A program made the position numbers and the translations under genes. A DNA stretch of 64,000 bases, taken from positions 1-64,000 of the forward strand of contig JAFZFP010000025.1 of assembly GCA_017555905.1 (NCBI GenBank), written 5' to 3'. Source of the stretch: Alistipes sp. GTDB lineage: Bacteria; Bacteroidota; Bacteroidia; Bacteroidales; Rikenellaceae. The first letter of the stretch is position 1. Every line of letters begins with the position of its first letter. This document shows positions 45,364 to 54,645 of this stretch, one piece after another. The notes beneath the pieces were generated by a model. The model did not search any database, had not been told where the DNA came from, and was given only the letters and a program-made list of their open reading frames with translations.

Positions 45364-46254
45364 CTAAGAGATACTACCTCTATTGGTCTGCGCAATTACT
45401 AAAACTACCGCTATAATGATTAAGAGCAAGCCGGCAACACTGGCCGTATCGAATTGTTCGTTGAAGTAGACAATGCCCACAACCACGGCGGTCAAAGGCT
45501 CCATAGATCCGAGTATTGAGGTCATCGTCGAGCCTATACGCTTGATTGCCAAAATTAGGAAATAGTCGGACAACACAGTACTTACTATGGCCAACATAGC
45601 CAAGTCACGCCAATCGCTATAATGGTGTATCGATTCGATGCCCGTGGTAAGCAGCGCATAGATAAAAAACATTGCTGTACCAAATAATAACACGTAGAAC
45701 GTCAGCACAATAGAATCGATACTTGACGCCCTACTTCGCATTACTCCTACAATGTAAGCCGCATAGGTAGCCACCGTGAGCAGAGCCAATACCACACCTC
45801 GCTTAAAGTCACCCTCCGTATGACCTCCCCAAGCCAAAAGTACCACCCCAATCAAAGATATAATGACCGCTATATAGGTGACTGCCGTTGTTTTGGTTTT
45901 GAAGAGCCAGGACATAGTCAGAGTAACTGCCAAGGGGTATAAAAAGTGGATGGTTGTTGCTACACCACTCGGTATATACTCATAACTCTCGATAAGCAAA
46001 ATAGCCGTAAGAGCATACAATACCGAGAGGAGCAATACCACTCCAAGTTGCGCCCGTTGTAACTTAAAACTACGCTTGGTGAACAACATAACCACAGCAA
46101 CAGCCACCGAGGCCAATAGGAAGCGATAGCAGAGAATTGTGGGAGAACCGACTCCTCGCAATAGCAATGGGACTGTGAATAGCGGAATAAGGCCAAACGT
46201 GGCAGAAGAGAGTATCGCAAAGACCACACCCGCAACCCTTCGTAACCGTGTCAT
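45364..46254 (-). CDS. EamA/DMT-family transporter
   Basis: Inner-membrane drug/metabolite transporter of 296 residues with ten hydrophobic segments in two repeats of five. The N-terminal FAILSSATFGLIPLFTVPLL and the second-half SYFLILAIKRIGSTMTSILGSMEPLTAVVVG-type region (SMEPLTAVVVG) are EamA signatures. The substrate is not predictable; amino acids, nucleosides and metabolites are exported by relatives. It has its own terminator and lies downstream of rubrerythrin, separated from it by another hairpin. No operon partner is evident. Confidence 0.88.
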   Translation of the reverse strand: MTRLRRVAGVVFAILSSATFGLIPLFTVPLLLRGVGSPTILCYRFLLASVAVAVVMLFTKRSFKLQRAQLGVVLLLSVLYALTAILLIESYEYIPSGVATTIHFLYPLAVTLTMSWLFKTKTTAVTYIAVIISLIGVVLLAWGGHTEGDFKRGVVLALLTVATYAAYIVGVMRSRASSIDSIVLTFYVLLFGTAMFFIYALLTTGIESIHHYSDWRDLAMLAIVSTVLSDYFLILAIKRIGSTMTSILGSMEPLTAVVVGIVYFNEQFDTASVAGLLLIIIAVVLVIAQTNRGSIS

Positions 46255-46269
46255 AACCGTTTATAATAT

Positions 46270-46298
46270 GGGGTGTCGCAACTATGGTCGGACACCCC
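46270..46298. terminator. hairpin between rubrerythrin and EamA genes
   Basis: A perfect 8-base-pair stem (GGGGTGTC at 46270-46277 with GACACCCC at 46291-46298) and a 13-base loop, 22 bases after the rubrerythrin stop on the minus strand. The tail is AT-rich rather than T-only, so termination may be partial and allow some readthrough into EamA. Confidence 0.55.
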
Positions 46299-46320
46299 TT
46301 CTGTGAATCAATTCTACGCA

Positions 46321-46902
46321 CTAATAGTTGTCGGCCATCGGCTCGAAATACCTCTGTTCGTGTTCGCACGACGGACAAATCTTTGGCGCCATTTTAGCCT
46401 TAACGATATATCCGCAATTGCGACACTGCCACACAATTTCGCCATCACGACGGAAGAAATCGCCATCAGTTAAACGACTGAGTAACTTGAGATAACGACG
46501 CTCGTGCTCCTTCTCTACTTCAGCCACGTGCTTGAACGTAAGAGCGATCTTTTGAAAGCCCTCTGCGTGGGCAGTCTCGGCAAACGAAGCATACAACACA
46601 TCCCACTCTTCGTGTTCTCCCGCTGCTGCCGCGATAAGGTTTTGCTCCGTGGTACCAATAATACCTGCAGGGAACGACGCGTTATGTATGGTAGCCATAC
46701 CTCCTTCGAGATATTTGAAGAAGCGTTTTGCGTGCTCCTTCTCCTGATCGGCCGTAGTATTGAAGACTCCAGCAATCTGCTCGTAGCCATCCTTCGAGGC
46801 CTGCGACGCAAAGTAATTATAACGGTTGCGAGCCTGACTTTCGCCAGCAAAAGCCTTCAACAAATTCTCCTCAGTAAGAGTACCCTTTAGTGTGTTTTTC
46901 AT
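46321..46902 (-). CDS. rbr: rubrerythrin
   Basis: Non-haem iron peroxidase that detoxifies hydrogen peroxide in anaerobes, 193 residues. The diiron four-helix domain has FAGESQARNRYNYFA, ADQEKEHAKRFFKYL, AAGEHEEWDVLYASFAETA and HVAEVEKEHERRYLKLL, which together supply the Glu/His ligands. The C-terminal rubredoxin domain is WQCRNCGYIVKAKMAPKICPSCEH (two CxxC pairs). The length and domain order are standard. It fits an anaerobic gut or mucosal lifestyle. The promoter has its -7 box only 8 bases from the start codon. Confidence 0.97.
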   Translation of the reverse strand: MKNTLKGTLTEENLLKAFAGESQARNRYNYFASQASKDGYEQIAGVFNTTADQEKEHAKRFFKYLEGGMATIHNASFPAGIIGTTEQNLIAAAAGEHEEWDVLYASFAETAHAEGFQKIALTFKHVAEVEKEHERRYLKLLSRLTDGDFFRRDGEIVWQCRNCGYIVKAKMAPKICPSCEHEQRYFEPMADNY

Positions 46903-46910
46903 ACCATTTT

Positions 46911-46943
46911 CAAATTTTAGTTACACCCCTTTCCACCTACAAA
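46911..46943 (-). promoter_or_regulatory. candidate promoter of rubrerythrin
   Basis: On the minus strand, TTTG (46940-46943), 20 bases, then TAAAATTTG (46911-46919, one extra A compared with TAnnTTTG). The end of the box is 8 bases from the ATG (46902), which implies an extremely short leader. Confidence 0.5.
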
Positions 46944-47019
46944 TTAAGAGCCAAAGAGCCCACGCCTCCACCACACAAATAGACGACAAAGTGATAAAAA
47001 TTTCGCACACACCTATTTT

Positions 47020-47052
47020 TATTGTATATCTCGATAATTTTGCCTATATTTG
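47020..47052 (+). promoter_or_regulatory. promoter of ettA
   Basis: TATTG (47020-47024) followed after 20 bases by TATATTTG (47045-47052), 37 bases before the ATG at 47090. A close match to the Bacteroidetes consensus. Confidence 0.7.
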
Positions 47053-47089
47053 CACGATTCGAAAGAAAAGTATAAAAATCAAATAAATT

Positions 47090-48769
47090 ATGGCAGACGA
47101 AAAAATTATATTTTCTATGGTTGGTGTAAGCAAGGTGCTTAACAACAACAAGAAAATTTTGAACAACATCTACCTCTCGTTCTTCTATGGCGCCAAGATC
47201 GGTATCATCGGTCTCAACGGCTCGGGTAAGTCTACCCTTATGAAGATTATCGCAGGTATCGACAAGAGTTTCCAGGGAGAGGTGGTATTCTCTCCAGGCT
47301 ACACCGTAGGTTACCTTGAGCAGGAGCCACAACTCGACCCAACAAAGACCGTTAAGGAGATTGTCGAGGAGGGTGCCGCTACTACCGTAGCCCTCTTGAA
47401 GGAGTACGAGGATATCAATATGAAGTTGTGCGAGCCTATGGACGACGACGAGATGGCACGTCTTATCGAGCGTCAGGGCGAGTTATACGAGAAGATTGAC
47501 CAGGTTAATGGTTGGGAACTCGACAGCGTTTTGGAGCGTGCTATGGATGCTTTGCGATGCCCAGACCCAGACCAACCAGTAAATGTTCTTTCGGGTGGTG
47601 AGCGTCGCCGTGTGGCTTTGTGTCGCCTCTTGTTGCAACAGCCCGACGTATTGCTTCTCGATGAGCCTACCAACCACCTTGACGCCGAGAGTATCGACTG
47701 GTTGGAGCAGCACTTGCAGCAGTACAAGGGTACGGTTATTGCCGTTACCCACGACCGTTACTTCCTCGACAACGTAGCAGGTTGGATCTTGGAGTTGGAC
47801 CGTGGCGAGGGTATTCCTTGGAAGGGTAACTACTCTGGCTGGTTGGAGCAGAAGACTCAGCGTATGGCTATGGAGGAGAAGCAGGAGAGCAAGCGTCGCA
47901 AGACCCTCGAGAGAGAGTTGGAGTGGGTACGTATGTCTCCATCGGGTCGTCACGCCAAGTCAAAGGCTCGTCTTTCAGCATACGACAAATTGATGAATGC
48001 CGACACCAAGGAGCGTGAGGAGAAACTCGAGATTTACATCCCTAATGGTCCACGTTTGGGCGATGTGGTTATCGAGGCACAGGGCGTAACCAAGGCCTTT
48101 GGCGATCGTGTTCTCTACGAAAACCTTGAGTTCTCGTTGCCACCAGCAGGTATCGTCGGTGTTATCGGTGCGAACGGTACTGGTAAGACCACTCTCTTCC
48201 GTATGATTATGGGGCTCGAAGAGCCAACATCGGGAAGTTTCCGTGTAGGTCCTACCGTAAAATTGGCTTACGTAGACCAGCAGCATAAGTCTATCGACCC
48301 AGAGAAGACTGTGTACGAGGTAATCTCTCAGAACAGCGACCTTATCCAGTTGGGTAATCGTCAGGTAAATGCACGTGCATACGTTGGTCGCTTCAACTTC
48401 AATGGTGCTGACCAAGAGAAGAAGTGTGGAGTACTTTCGGGCGGTGAGCGTAACCGTCTCCACTTGGCCCTTGCACTCAAGGAGCAAGGCAACGTACTCT
48501 TGCTCGATGAGCCTACCAACGATATCGACGTTAATACACTCCGTGCATTGGAGGAGGGTCTTGAGAACTTCGCAGGTTGCGCCGTAGTTATCTCGCACGA
48601 CCGCTGGTTCTTGGATCGTATCGCCACACACATCCTCTCATTCGAGGGCGATTCAAAGGTTGTATTCTACGAGGGTACATACTCTGAGTATGAGGCGTGG
48701 AAGAAGGCTCAGGGCGAGGATACTACCCCTAAACGCGTTAAGTACAAGAAGCTTTTGGCTGAGCAGTAA
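47090..48769 (+). CDS. ettA: energy-dependent translational throttle protein, ABC-F
   Basis: Cytoplasmic ABC-F ATPase that binds the ribosomal E site and gates the first elongation cycle according to energy state. It has 559 residues. Two nucleotide-binding domains are joined by a charged linker: GLNGSGKST and GANGTGKTT (Walker A), [12 protein letters not shown] and [12 protein letters not shown] (signatures), [11 protein letters not shown] and [11 protein letters not shown] (Walker B). The arm insertion and the linker ending before [16 protein letters not shown] match the EttA subgroup. It has no membrane segment. It is followed by hisS after 11 bases, and both act in translation. Confidence 0.95.
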   Translation: MADEKIIFSMVGVSKVLNNNKKILNNIYLSFFYGAKIGIIGLNGSGKSTLMKIIAGIDKSFQGEVVFSPGYTVGYLEQEPQLDPTKTVKEIVEEGAATTVALLKEYEDINMKLCEPMDDDEMARLIERQGELYEKIDQVNGWELDSVLERAMDALRCPDPDQPVNVLSGGERRRVALCRLLLQQPDVLLLDEPTNHLDAESIDWLEQHLQQYKGTVIAVTHDRYFLDNVAGWILELDRGEGIPWKGNYSGWLEQKTQRMAMEEKQESKRRKTLERELEWVRMSPSGRHAKSKARLSAYDKLMNADTKEREEKLEIYIPNGPRLGDVVIEAQGVTKAFGDRVLYENLEFSLPPAGIVGVIGANGTGKTTLFRMIMGLEEPTSGSFRVGPTVKLAYVDQQHKSIDPEKTVYEVISQNSDLIQLGNRQVNARAYVGRFNFNGADQEKKCGVLSGGERNRLHLALALKEQGNVLLLDEPTNDIDVNTLRALEEGLENFAGCAVVISHDRWFLDRIATHILSFEGDSKVVFYEGTYSEYEAWKKAQGEDTTPKRVKYKKLLAEQ

Positions 48770-48780
48770 TAAGTAAAATT

Positions 48781-50124
48781 ATGGCACAGAAACCATCAAT
48801 ACCAAAGGGCACACGCGACTTCTCTCCTGAGGAGATGATGCGTCGCACCCACATATTCGACACCATCAAGGGTGTATTCCGACTCTTCGGCTACGCCCCA
48901 TTAGAGACTCCCTCGATGGAGAACCTCTCTACCCTACTCGGCAAGTATGGCGACGAGGGAGATAAGCTCCTCTTCAAGATTTTGAACTCTGGTGACTACG
49001 GCGCTAAACTCTCAGACGAGGAGTTGCGCCAGGCGTCAAAAATTTGCGAGAAGGGTCTTCGCTACGACCTTACCGTACCATTTGCACGATACGTCGTACA
49101 GCACCAGAACGAGATTGTCTTCCCATTCAAGCGCTACCAGATTCAGCCTGTATGGCGTGCTGATCGTCCTCAGAAGGGTCGCTACAGAGAGTTCTACCAG
49201 TGTGACGTAGATGTCATCGGCTCGAAGTCACTTCTTTCGGAGGTGGAGTTAGTGGATATCGTAGCACGTGTATTCTCAAAACTCGGCATCTCGGTAACTC
49301 TCAAGATGAACAACCGTAAAATCTTGTACGGCATCGCCGAGAGCATTGGCCACGCTGACAAGATGATGGATATCACCGTCGCTATCGACAAACTCGACAA
49401 GATTGGTTTGGACAACGTAAAGAGCGAGTTGCGTGAGCGCGGTATCGACGACGAGGCTATCAACAAACTTCAACCAATCCTTGAGTTGAGTGGCTCTAAC
49501 GATGAAAAACTCGAGATACTTAGCAACGTAATTGGTGGCTCGGAGACTGGCGTTCTTGGTATTGAAGAGATGCGCACCATCTTTGCCGGTGTTGCAAAGG
49601 CAGGCATCGCACTCACACCAGAACTTGACCTCTCATTGGCACGTGGATTGAACTACTACACCGGTGCTATCTTCGAGGTGAAGGCCAACGACTTCCAGAT
49701 TGGCTCTATCTCGGGAGGTGGCCGTTACGACGACCTCACAGGCATCTTCGGTATGCCAGGAATGTCGGGCGTGGGTATCTCATTTGGTGCTGACCGCATC
49801 TATGATGTTATGCTCGGACTCAACCTCTTCCCTGAGGAGTTGGCTTGTTCAACTAAGGTATTCTTCGTAAACCTCGGCAAAGCCGAAGAGGAGGCCGCAA
49901 TGCCTATCATTTCGCAGTTGCGCGACAATGGCATCGCCACAGAGATATACCCCGAATCTGCAAAGATGAAGAAACAGATGGAGTACGCCAACCGTCGTGG
50001 CATCCCATACGTTGTTATCATCGGCTCTAACGAGTTGGAGCGTGGTGTTGCTACGGTAAAGAATATGCGTTCTGGCGAGCAGATGGAGGTGGCGTTCAGC
50101 GACATCGTCTCTGCTTTGCAATAG
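48781..50124 (+). CDS. hisS: histidyl-tRNA synthetase
   Basis: Class II synthetase of 447 residues charging tRNA-His. Motif 1 follows [16 protein letters not shown]. Motif 2 is [26 protein letters not shown] (see residues 120-146). The HisRS-specific blocks [15 protein letters not shown] and [10 protein letters not shown] follow, and motif 3 is [14 protein letters not shown]. The C-terminal anticodon-binding domain has [17 protein letters not shown]. The start is the ATG 11 bases after the ettA stop. The gene looks intact and of normal length, and it is likely co-transcribed with ettA and the S41 protease gene downstream (13 bases). Confidence 0.97.
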   Translation: MAQKPSIPKGTRDFSPEEMMRRTHIFDTIKGVFRLFGYAPLETPSMENLSTLLGKYGDEGDKLLFKILNSGDYGAKLSDEELRQASKICEKGLRYDLTVPFARYVVQHQNEIVFPFKRYQIQPVWRADRPQKGRYREFYQCDVDVIGSKSLLSEVELVDIVARVFSKLGISVTLKMNNRKILYGIAESIGHADKMMDITVAIDKLDKIGLDNVKSELRERGIDDEAINKLQPILELSGSNDEKLEILSNVIGGSETGVLGIEEMRTIFAGVAKAGIALTPELDLSLARGLNYYTGAIFEVKANDFQIGSISGGGRYDDLTGIFGMPGMSGVGISFGADRIYDVMLGLNLFPEELACSTKVFFVNLGKAEEEAAMPIISQLRDNGIATEIYPESAKMKKQMEYANRRGIPYVVIIGSNELERGVATVKNMRSGEQMEVAFSDIVSALQ

Positions 50125-50137
50125 ACCGAGACTATTG

Positions 50138-51685
50138 ATGAAAAGGTATATCGTATTAGTTTTTACCCTAGTTGCTACGTTCCTAACTGCGCAAGCACAA
50201 CTTACGGAACAGCAACAGATACAGAAACTTAACTACGCCTACCAATATATTCGTAACAACTACGTCGATGATGTGTCTCTTGAACCATTGGTTGAAGAGG
50301 CCATCATCGCTACGTTAAAGGAACTTGATCCACACTCGCGCTACCTCACTCCTCAAGAGATGGAGGGGATGAAGAATCGACTACAAGGCGAATTTGCGGG
50401 CATAGGTATCAAGTATCACATCCACAACGACACCCTCGTCGTGCGTAGTACCCTACCAAATTCCCCAGCACAGCGTGCTAACATCCTTCCAAACGACCGC
50501 ATCACAGCCATCAATAACTCAACCATCACTGGCCTTAAAAGCGACAGCATCGCTACACTCCTAAAGGGTGATGTCGGTAGTAAAGTTACACTTTACATAG
50601 AGCGACGCAATGTGATTGAAACCAAAAAGGTTACACTTGAGCGTAAGGTTATCGAAACAAGTACTATAGATAGCGCATTTCGCATTGGCAGTGTGGGCTA
50701 CATATCCTGCGAAAGTTTCTCAAAAACCTTAGGCTCGGAGTTTTATAGCGCATACAAATCACTTGGCGATATTACGGCTCTCGTGGTAGATCTTCGAGAC
50801 AATGGCGGTGGTGCATTAACTTCTGCTATAGACCTCACATCACTCTTTTTAAATAAGGGTGACATCATCGTAACAACCGTCGGTAAGGGTAAGGAGGTTG
50901 TCTACGAAAAGAGAAGTAATACCAACCTCGGCGACATCCCTTTGATAGTCCTCATCAACGAGAATAGCGCCTCGGCAAGCGAAATTTTTGCGGGCGCAAT
51001 TCAGGACTATGACCGTGGCGTTATCGTCGGCCATACAAGTTTTGGCAAGGGCTTAGTTCAGAGGGTCATAGACCTCAAAGATGGCTCAGGACTCTGCCTT
51101 ACGATATCGCGCTACAAGACCCCTTCGGGTCGTATTATTCAGCGCCCATATACGATGGGCAACGGAGAGAAGTATCTCGCAGATAGTGTGCGATTTATGC
51201 ACCCCGACTCCATCCCTCGCGACAGCAGCCTACTCTTCAAGACGCTAAAGAACGGGAGAATGGTATATGGCGGTGGTGGCATTACTCCAGACATATATAT
51301 TAATAAGGATAGTCTCCGCATCTCTACTTCTATTATCGAGGCGCAATCAAAGGGAATTTTTGAACATACTATTACCGACTATTGGAACCACACATCGCTT
51401 GACGCGCTACGTAGCGACTACCCTACCGTGGAGCAGTTCTGCACAAAGTATGAGATCGAGCAAGCTGTATGGGATATCTTTTATGGCTACGCCCACTTCT
51501 CGGCCGATGACCTCACCGAGCGTGATTTATGCTACATTCGTAGTATGCTTATGGCAACTATGGCTGAGCAACTTTATGGCCTTAATGGACGACACTACAC
51601 ATATATCACCCTATATGACTACGTTGCTAATGAAGCACTTGCCATTGCCAACTCTCCCCAACGTATGCAATCTATCTTAGAATAA
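50138..51685 (+). CDS. S41 family C-terminal processing peptidase
   Basis: Periplasmic serine protease of the Ctp/Tsp type, 515 residues. The signal peptide is MKRYIVLVFTLVATFLTAQA. A PDZ domain lies at about 85-165 (EFAGIGIKYHIHND, PNDRITAINNSTITGLKSD), and the S41 domain carries the nucleophile in NENSASASEIFAGAIQD and the general-base lysine in GHTSFGKGLVQ. The C-terminal 130 residues are an extra helical region usual in Bacteroidetes members. The ATG at 50138 is preferred over the TTG one codon before. mnmA follows after 4 bases. Confidence 0.93.
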   Translation: MKRYIVLVFTLVATFLTAQAQLTEQQQIQKLNYAYQYIRNNYVDDVSLEPLVEEAIIATLKELDPHSRYLTPQEMEGMKNRLQGEFAGIGIKYHIHNDTLVVRSTLPNSPAQRANILPNDRITAINNSTITGLKSDSIATLLKGDVGSKVTLYIERRNVIETKKVTLERKVIETSTIDSAFRIGSVGYISCESFSKTLGSEFYSAYKSLGDITALVVDLRDNGGGALTSAIDLTSLFLNKGDIIVTTVGKGKEVVYEKRSNTNLGDIPLIVLINENSASASEIFAGAIQDYDRGVIVGHTSFGKGLVQRVIDLKDGSGLCLTISRYKTPSGRIIQRPYTMGNGEKYLADSVRFMHPDSIPRDSSLLFKTLKNGRMVYGGGGITPDIYINKDSLRISTSIIEAQSKGIFEHTITDYWNHTSLDALRSDYPTVEQFCTKYEIEQAVWDIFYGYAHFSADDLTERDLCYIRSMLMATMAEQLYGLNGRHYTYITLYDYVANEALAIANSPQRMQSILE

Positions 51686-51689
51686 GGCT

Positions 51690-52703
51690 ATGGAGCGAAA
51701 GAGGGTTTTATTGGGATTTAGCGGAGGCATCGACAGCACGTCGGCTGTTGGCATTCTTCAAGGCGAGGGCTACGATGTTGTAGCACTCACCATCGACACG
51801 CTTCTCGACAACGAGACCATAGCAAAGGCCGAACGAGTGGCCAAGGAGTTAGGTATCGAGTGGCACCTCTACAATGGCAGAGAGTGCTTCGAGCGAGAGA
51901 TAGTAAATTACTTCTGCGAGGAGTATGCCAAAGGACGCACTCCAGCCCCTTGCACACGCTGTAACAGCCTTATCAAGTGGACGATATTAGAAGCGGTGGC
52001 AAACGACTTAGGCATTGAGCATATCGCCACGGGACACTATTTCAATATAGAGAAGCACGACGGCAACTACTACGTTGCTAAGGGCATTGACCCAGCCAAG
52101 GATCAATCCTACTACCTCTGGGGATTAAGCCAAGGGATACTCAGGCGCGCCCTTACACCTATGGGCAACCTCATAAAGAGTGAGGTTAAGGAGGCCTTTC
52201 GGGATAAGAGCGAGAGTATGGGCATCTGCTTTCTTCAGCGCAAACACTACACAGAATTCCTCGAATCCAAAGGGATCAAGATGGTAGAAGGAGATATCGT
52301 AAACGAACAAGGAATACTCTGTGGACGTCATAATGGCATAGCACGCTACACCATAGGACAGCGACGCGGTGAGGGACTTAAGGAGGGTATGCGAGTGGTG
52401 GACATAGACGGCACAAACAACACCATCATCGTTGGTGAGAAGGCCTCGTTGTATAAGTCCACGCTTATAATAAAACAGTTTAATATTGTCAATCGCAATG
52501 AGTTACTCACCTCCGACGATATTACGCTAAAAATTAGGGGTATCGGTCTTAATCCTGAACGCCCCATCACCATAAGGGAGATTGAGGATGGCCTTATCAT
52601 CACCTCACCCGACCCCACCTATGCACCAGCCAAGGGCCAACCTGTGGTCTTTTATCGCAAAAATTTGGTCATTGGTGGTGGCATTATTGAAAGTTTCGAG
52701 TAA
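51690..52703 (+). CDS. mnmA: tRNA-uridine 2-sulfurtransferase (2-thiouridylase)
   Basis: Installs the 2-thio group at U34 of Lys, Glu and Gln tRNAs, using ATP. It has 337 residues. The PP-loop is LGFSGGIDSTSA (residues 8-19). The two catalytic cysteines are in APCTRCNSLIKW and SMGICFLQRK, and GHYFNIEK and DQSYYLWGLSQ are further family blocks. The C-terminal beta barrel (GRHNGIARYTIGQRRGEG) is present, although the protein is near the short end of the family. Bacteroidetes often carry two mnmA-like genes, so this may be one of a pair; the motifs suggest it is active. Confidence 0.93.
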   Translation: MERKRVLLGFSGGIDSTSAVGILQGEGYDVVALTIDTLLDNETIAKAERVAKELGIEWHLYNGRECFEREIVNYFCEEYAKGRTPAPCTRCNSLIKWTILEAVANDLGIEHIATGHYFNIEKHDGNYYVAKGIDPAKDQSYYLWGLSQGILRRALTPMGNLIKSEVKEAFRDKSESMGICFLQRKHYTEFLESKGIKMVEGDIVNEQGILCGRHNGIARYTIGQRRGEGLKEGMRVVDIDGTNNTIIVGEKASLYKSTLIIKQFNIVNRNELLTSDDITLKIRGIGLNPERPITIREIEDGLIITSPDPTYAPAKGQPVVFYRKNLVIGGGIIESFE

Positions 52704-52717
52704 ATGTTGTACTTTTG
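52687..52717 (+). promoter_or_regulatory. promoter of the DedA-like gene and aroE
   Basis: TTG (52687-52689), a 20-base spacer, then TACTTTTG (52710-52717), 23 bases before the ATG at 52741. The upstream element is inside the last codons of mnmA. Confidence 0.62.
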
Positions 52718-52740
52718 CTCAACTTATAACGATTTGATAT

Positions 52741-53439
52741 ATGATAAAGAGATTATATAATTGGATTCTATCGTGGAGCGATAGCCCATTTGGTTGGTTA
52801 GCCCTCCTATTTATCGCACTCTTCGAGGCGAGTTGGTTTCCACTCCCACCAGATATTCTACTTATCGCCCTCTGCTTGGGCGCACCAAAGAGGTCGTTCC
52901 GCTTCGCAACAATATGTCTGATTGGCTCCGTTATAGGCGCGGCATTGGGTTATGGCTTGGGTCACTTCCTATGGATAACTCCCGATGGCGACCCTACGGC
53001 AATTGCCAACTTCTTCTATAATCACATCTTTAGTGTGGAGAGTTTCAATAATGTAGGCTCGCTATACGACAGATTCAACTTCTGGATTGTCTTCACGGCA
53101 GGCTTCACACCCCTACCATTCAAACTCTTCACCGTCGCTGGTGGTATGTTCGACATCAACTTCGTGATGTTCACCATCGCCTCGATTGTGTCACGTGGTA
53201 TGCGATTCTTCCTTATTGGCTGGCTCATCTGGAAGTTTGGCGCACCTATCAAGGTCTTCATCGACAAATACTTCAACCTCCTTGCCTCACTATTTACGGT
53301 GATGCTCATTGGCTTTACTGCATTGGCCTTCTGGCTATTCGGAAGTGGAGATACCGAATCAACTGACACTTCAATTGACACTTCAACTGACACCATAGAA
53401 TCTGTTGTTACAGAGGAGACTATTACAATACAAGAATAA
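52741..53439 (+). CDS. DedA/VTT-domain membrane protein (YqaA-like)
   Basis: Inner-membrane protein of 232 residues with about five hydrophobic segments. The N-terminal LALLFIALFEASWFPLPPDILLIA is the VTT/SNARE-associated motif, and AGFTPLPFKLFTVAGGMF is the second re-entrant motif. DedA relatives flip undecaprenyl phosphate or phosphatidylethanolamine, but whether the YqaA subgroup does so is not established. The C-terminal cytoplasmic or periplasmic tail is a low-complexity Ser/Thr/Asp stretch made by three 12-base tandem repeats. aroE follows after 14 bases, so the two share the promoter. Confidence 0.85.
   Translation: MIKRLYNWILSWSDSPFGWLALLFIALFEASWFPLPPDILLIALCLGAPKRSFRFATICLIGSVIGAALGYGLGHFLWITPDGDPTAIANFFYNHIFSVESFNNVGSLYDRFNFWIVFTAGFTPLPFKLFTVAGGMFDINFVMFTIASIVSRGMRFFLIGWLIWKFGAPIKVFIDKYFNLLASLFTVMLIGFTALAFWLFGSGDTESTDTSIDTSTDTIESVVTEETITIQE
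53359..53394. repeat. three tandem 12-base repeats in the DedA-like gene
   Basis: Units TCAACTGACACT, TCAATTGACACT and TCAACTGACACC, which differ by one base each. They are in frame and encode the acidic repeat STDT-SIDT-STDT, so gain or loss of a unit keeps the reading frame. Confidence 0.9.
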
Positions 53440-53453
53440 CGCACACATACTAT

Positions 53454-54212
53454 ATGCTACACTTCGGACTTATTGGCAAAAGCCTTTCGCACTCCTTCTC
53501 ACGCAACTTCTTCACCGTGAAGTTTCAAGCTGAGAGAGTAGATGCCGATTACTCACTAATCGAGATTGAGAGCATCGACCAAATCGACGCCATTATCAAG
53601 GAGCGAGAACTCTGTGGCTTTAATGTCACCATTCCTTACAAAGAGAGCATCATCCCCTATCTTGACGAGTTATCACCTGAGGCTGAGGCTGTGGGTGCTG
53701 TAAACTGTGTAGTCGTGCGCGAGGGCAAGAAGATTGGCTACAACACCGACATTACGGGTATTGATGCATCGCTCGAGTGGCTAAGCCTTAATGAGGAGAC
53801 ACGCTCATTGGTACTCGGCAGCGGAGGTGCCTCTAAGGCCGTACAACATATCCTAAAGAAGCGCTCTATAGAGTATAGTATTGTCTCGCGCGACAAGTCT
53901 CGTGGCGACTACACATACGATGAATTAACACCTAAGATGATCAAGGCTCACGCACTGATTATCAACACTACGCCACTTGGTATGTCTCCAAATGTAGAGA
54001 GTGCTCCAGATATCGACTACTCAGCATTAGAGCCACACCACCAACTCTTCGACTTGGTCTACAACCCTGCAACAACACTCTTCCTCAAACGAGGCGAGGA
54101 GCGCGGTGCGAACACAATGTGTGGTATTATGATGCTCCAAACACAAGCCATAGCATCGTGGCATATTTGGCAACGAGAACTCACTATTCCCAAACTGAGC
54201 GACGCTAACTAA
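53454..54212 (+). CDS. aroE: shikimate 5-dehydrogenase
   Basis: NADPH-dependent reduction of 3-dehydroshikimate in aromatic amino acid synthesis. It has 252 residues, slightly shorter than E. coli AroE. The substrate-binding motif is GKSLSHSFSRNFF near the N-terminus. NVTIPYKESI holds the catalytic lysine, AVGAVNCVV and IGYNTDITGI hold the Asn/Asp pair, LVLGSGGASKAVQHIL is the nucleotide-binding glycine motif, and NTTPLGMSP follows. The motifs are complete. It ends in a palindromic terminator shared with the converging DUF2007 gene. Confidence 0.95.
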   Translation: MLHFGLIGKSLSHSFSRNFFTVKFQAERVDADYSLIEIESIDQIDAIIKERELCGFNVTIPYKESIIPYLDELSPEAEAVGAVNCVVVREGKKIGYNTDITGIDASLEWLSLNEETRSLVLGSGGASKAVQHILKKRSIEYSIVSRDKSRGDYTYDELTPKMIKAHALIINTTPLGMSPNVESAPDIDYSALEPHHQLFDLVYNPATTLFLKRGEERGANTMCGIMMLQTQAIASWHIWQRELTIPKLSDAN

Positions 54213-54230
54213 TCAATGCAGACTATATAC

Positions 54231-54264
54231 AGATGGAGGGTATCCTTGCGGACACCCTCCATCT
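54231..54264. terminator. terminator between aroE and DUF2007 genes
   Basis: A perfect 11-base-pair stem (AGATGGAGGGT at 54231-54241 with ACCCTCCATCT at 54254-54264) and a 12-base loop. T-runs are weak on both sides, so strength comes mainly from the stem. Confidence 0.68.
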
Positions 54265-54287
54265 ATCGTTGTAGCCTAATCGGGCTT

Positions 54288-54509
54288 TTAGTAGTTTTCG
54301 GTGGTCAATAGTGCCTTCGCCTCATCAACCAAATTATCTGGCACCATCAGGCGTATTGGGAATGCACAAGGTGTATAAATTGCGGACATATACTCATCCG
54401 TAAGCACGCAAAATATACCAGCACTATCGAGGATTGATTTTGCAATTCCTGCCTGGGTAGGGTTGTCATAGACCTCGAGGACAACCAATGTTGAAGTCGT
54501 AGCATCCAT
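54288..54509 (-). CDS. DUF2007 small protein
   Basis: Cytoplasmic protein of 73 residues, the usual size for DUF2007 (putative signal-transducing protein). The pattern VVLEVYDNPTQAGIAKSILDSAGI, a short strand with a proline-bounded turn (PIRLMVPDNLVDEAKALL) and a ferredoxin-like babbab layout fit the family. Its function is unknown. It is monocistronic, converges on aroE and is divergent from dnaE. A second ATG-initiated frame on the same strand is a shadow. Confidence 0.78.
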   Translation of the reverse strand: MDATTSTLVVLEVYDNPTQAGIAKSILDSAGIFCVLTDEYMSAIYTPCAFPIRLMVPDNLVDEAKALLTTENY

Positions 54510-54603
54510 AGTCGTAACATTTTAAGATTATTCAATCGTAAAGATAGGGAAATTTATCAACAAATACAACACCTCGGAGTATAAATATTTCAAAAAATAT
54601 ACC

Positions 54604-54611
54604 TATATTTG
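54604..54611 (+). promoter_or_regulatory. -7 box of dnaE
   Basis: TATATTTG, 34 bases before the ATG at 54646. The -33 position (around 54580) reads TATA and is weak. Confidence 0.55.
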
Positions 54612-54645
54612 TACGATTTAATTTAAATAGGCTTATTGTCTTACT

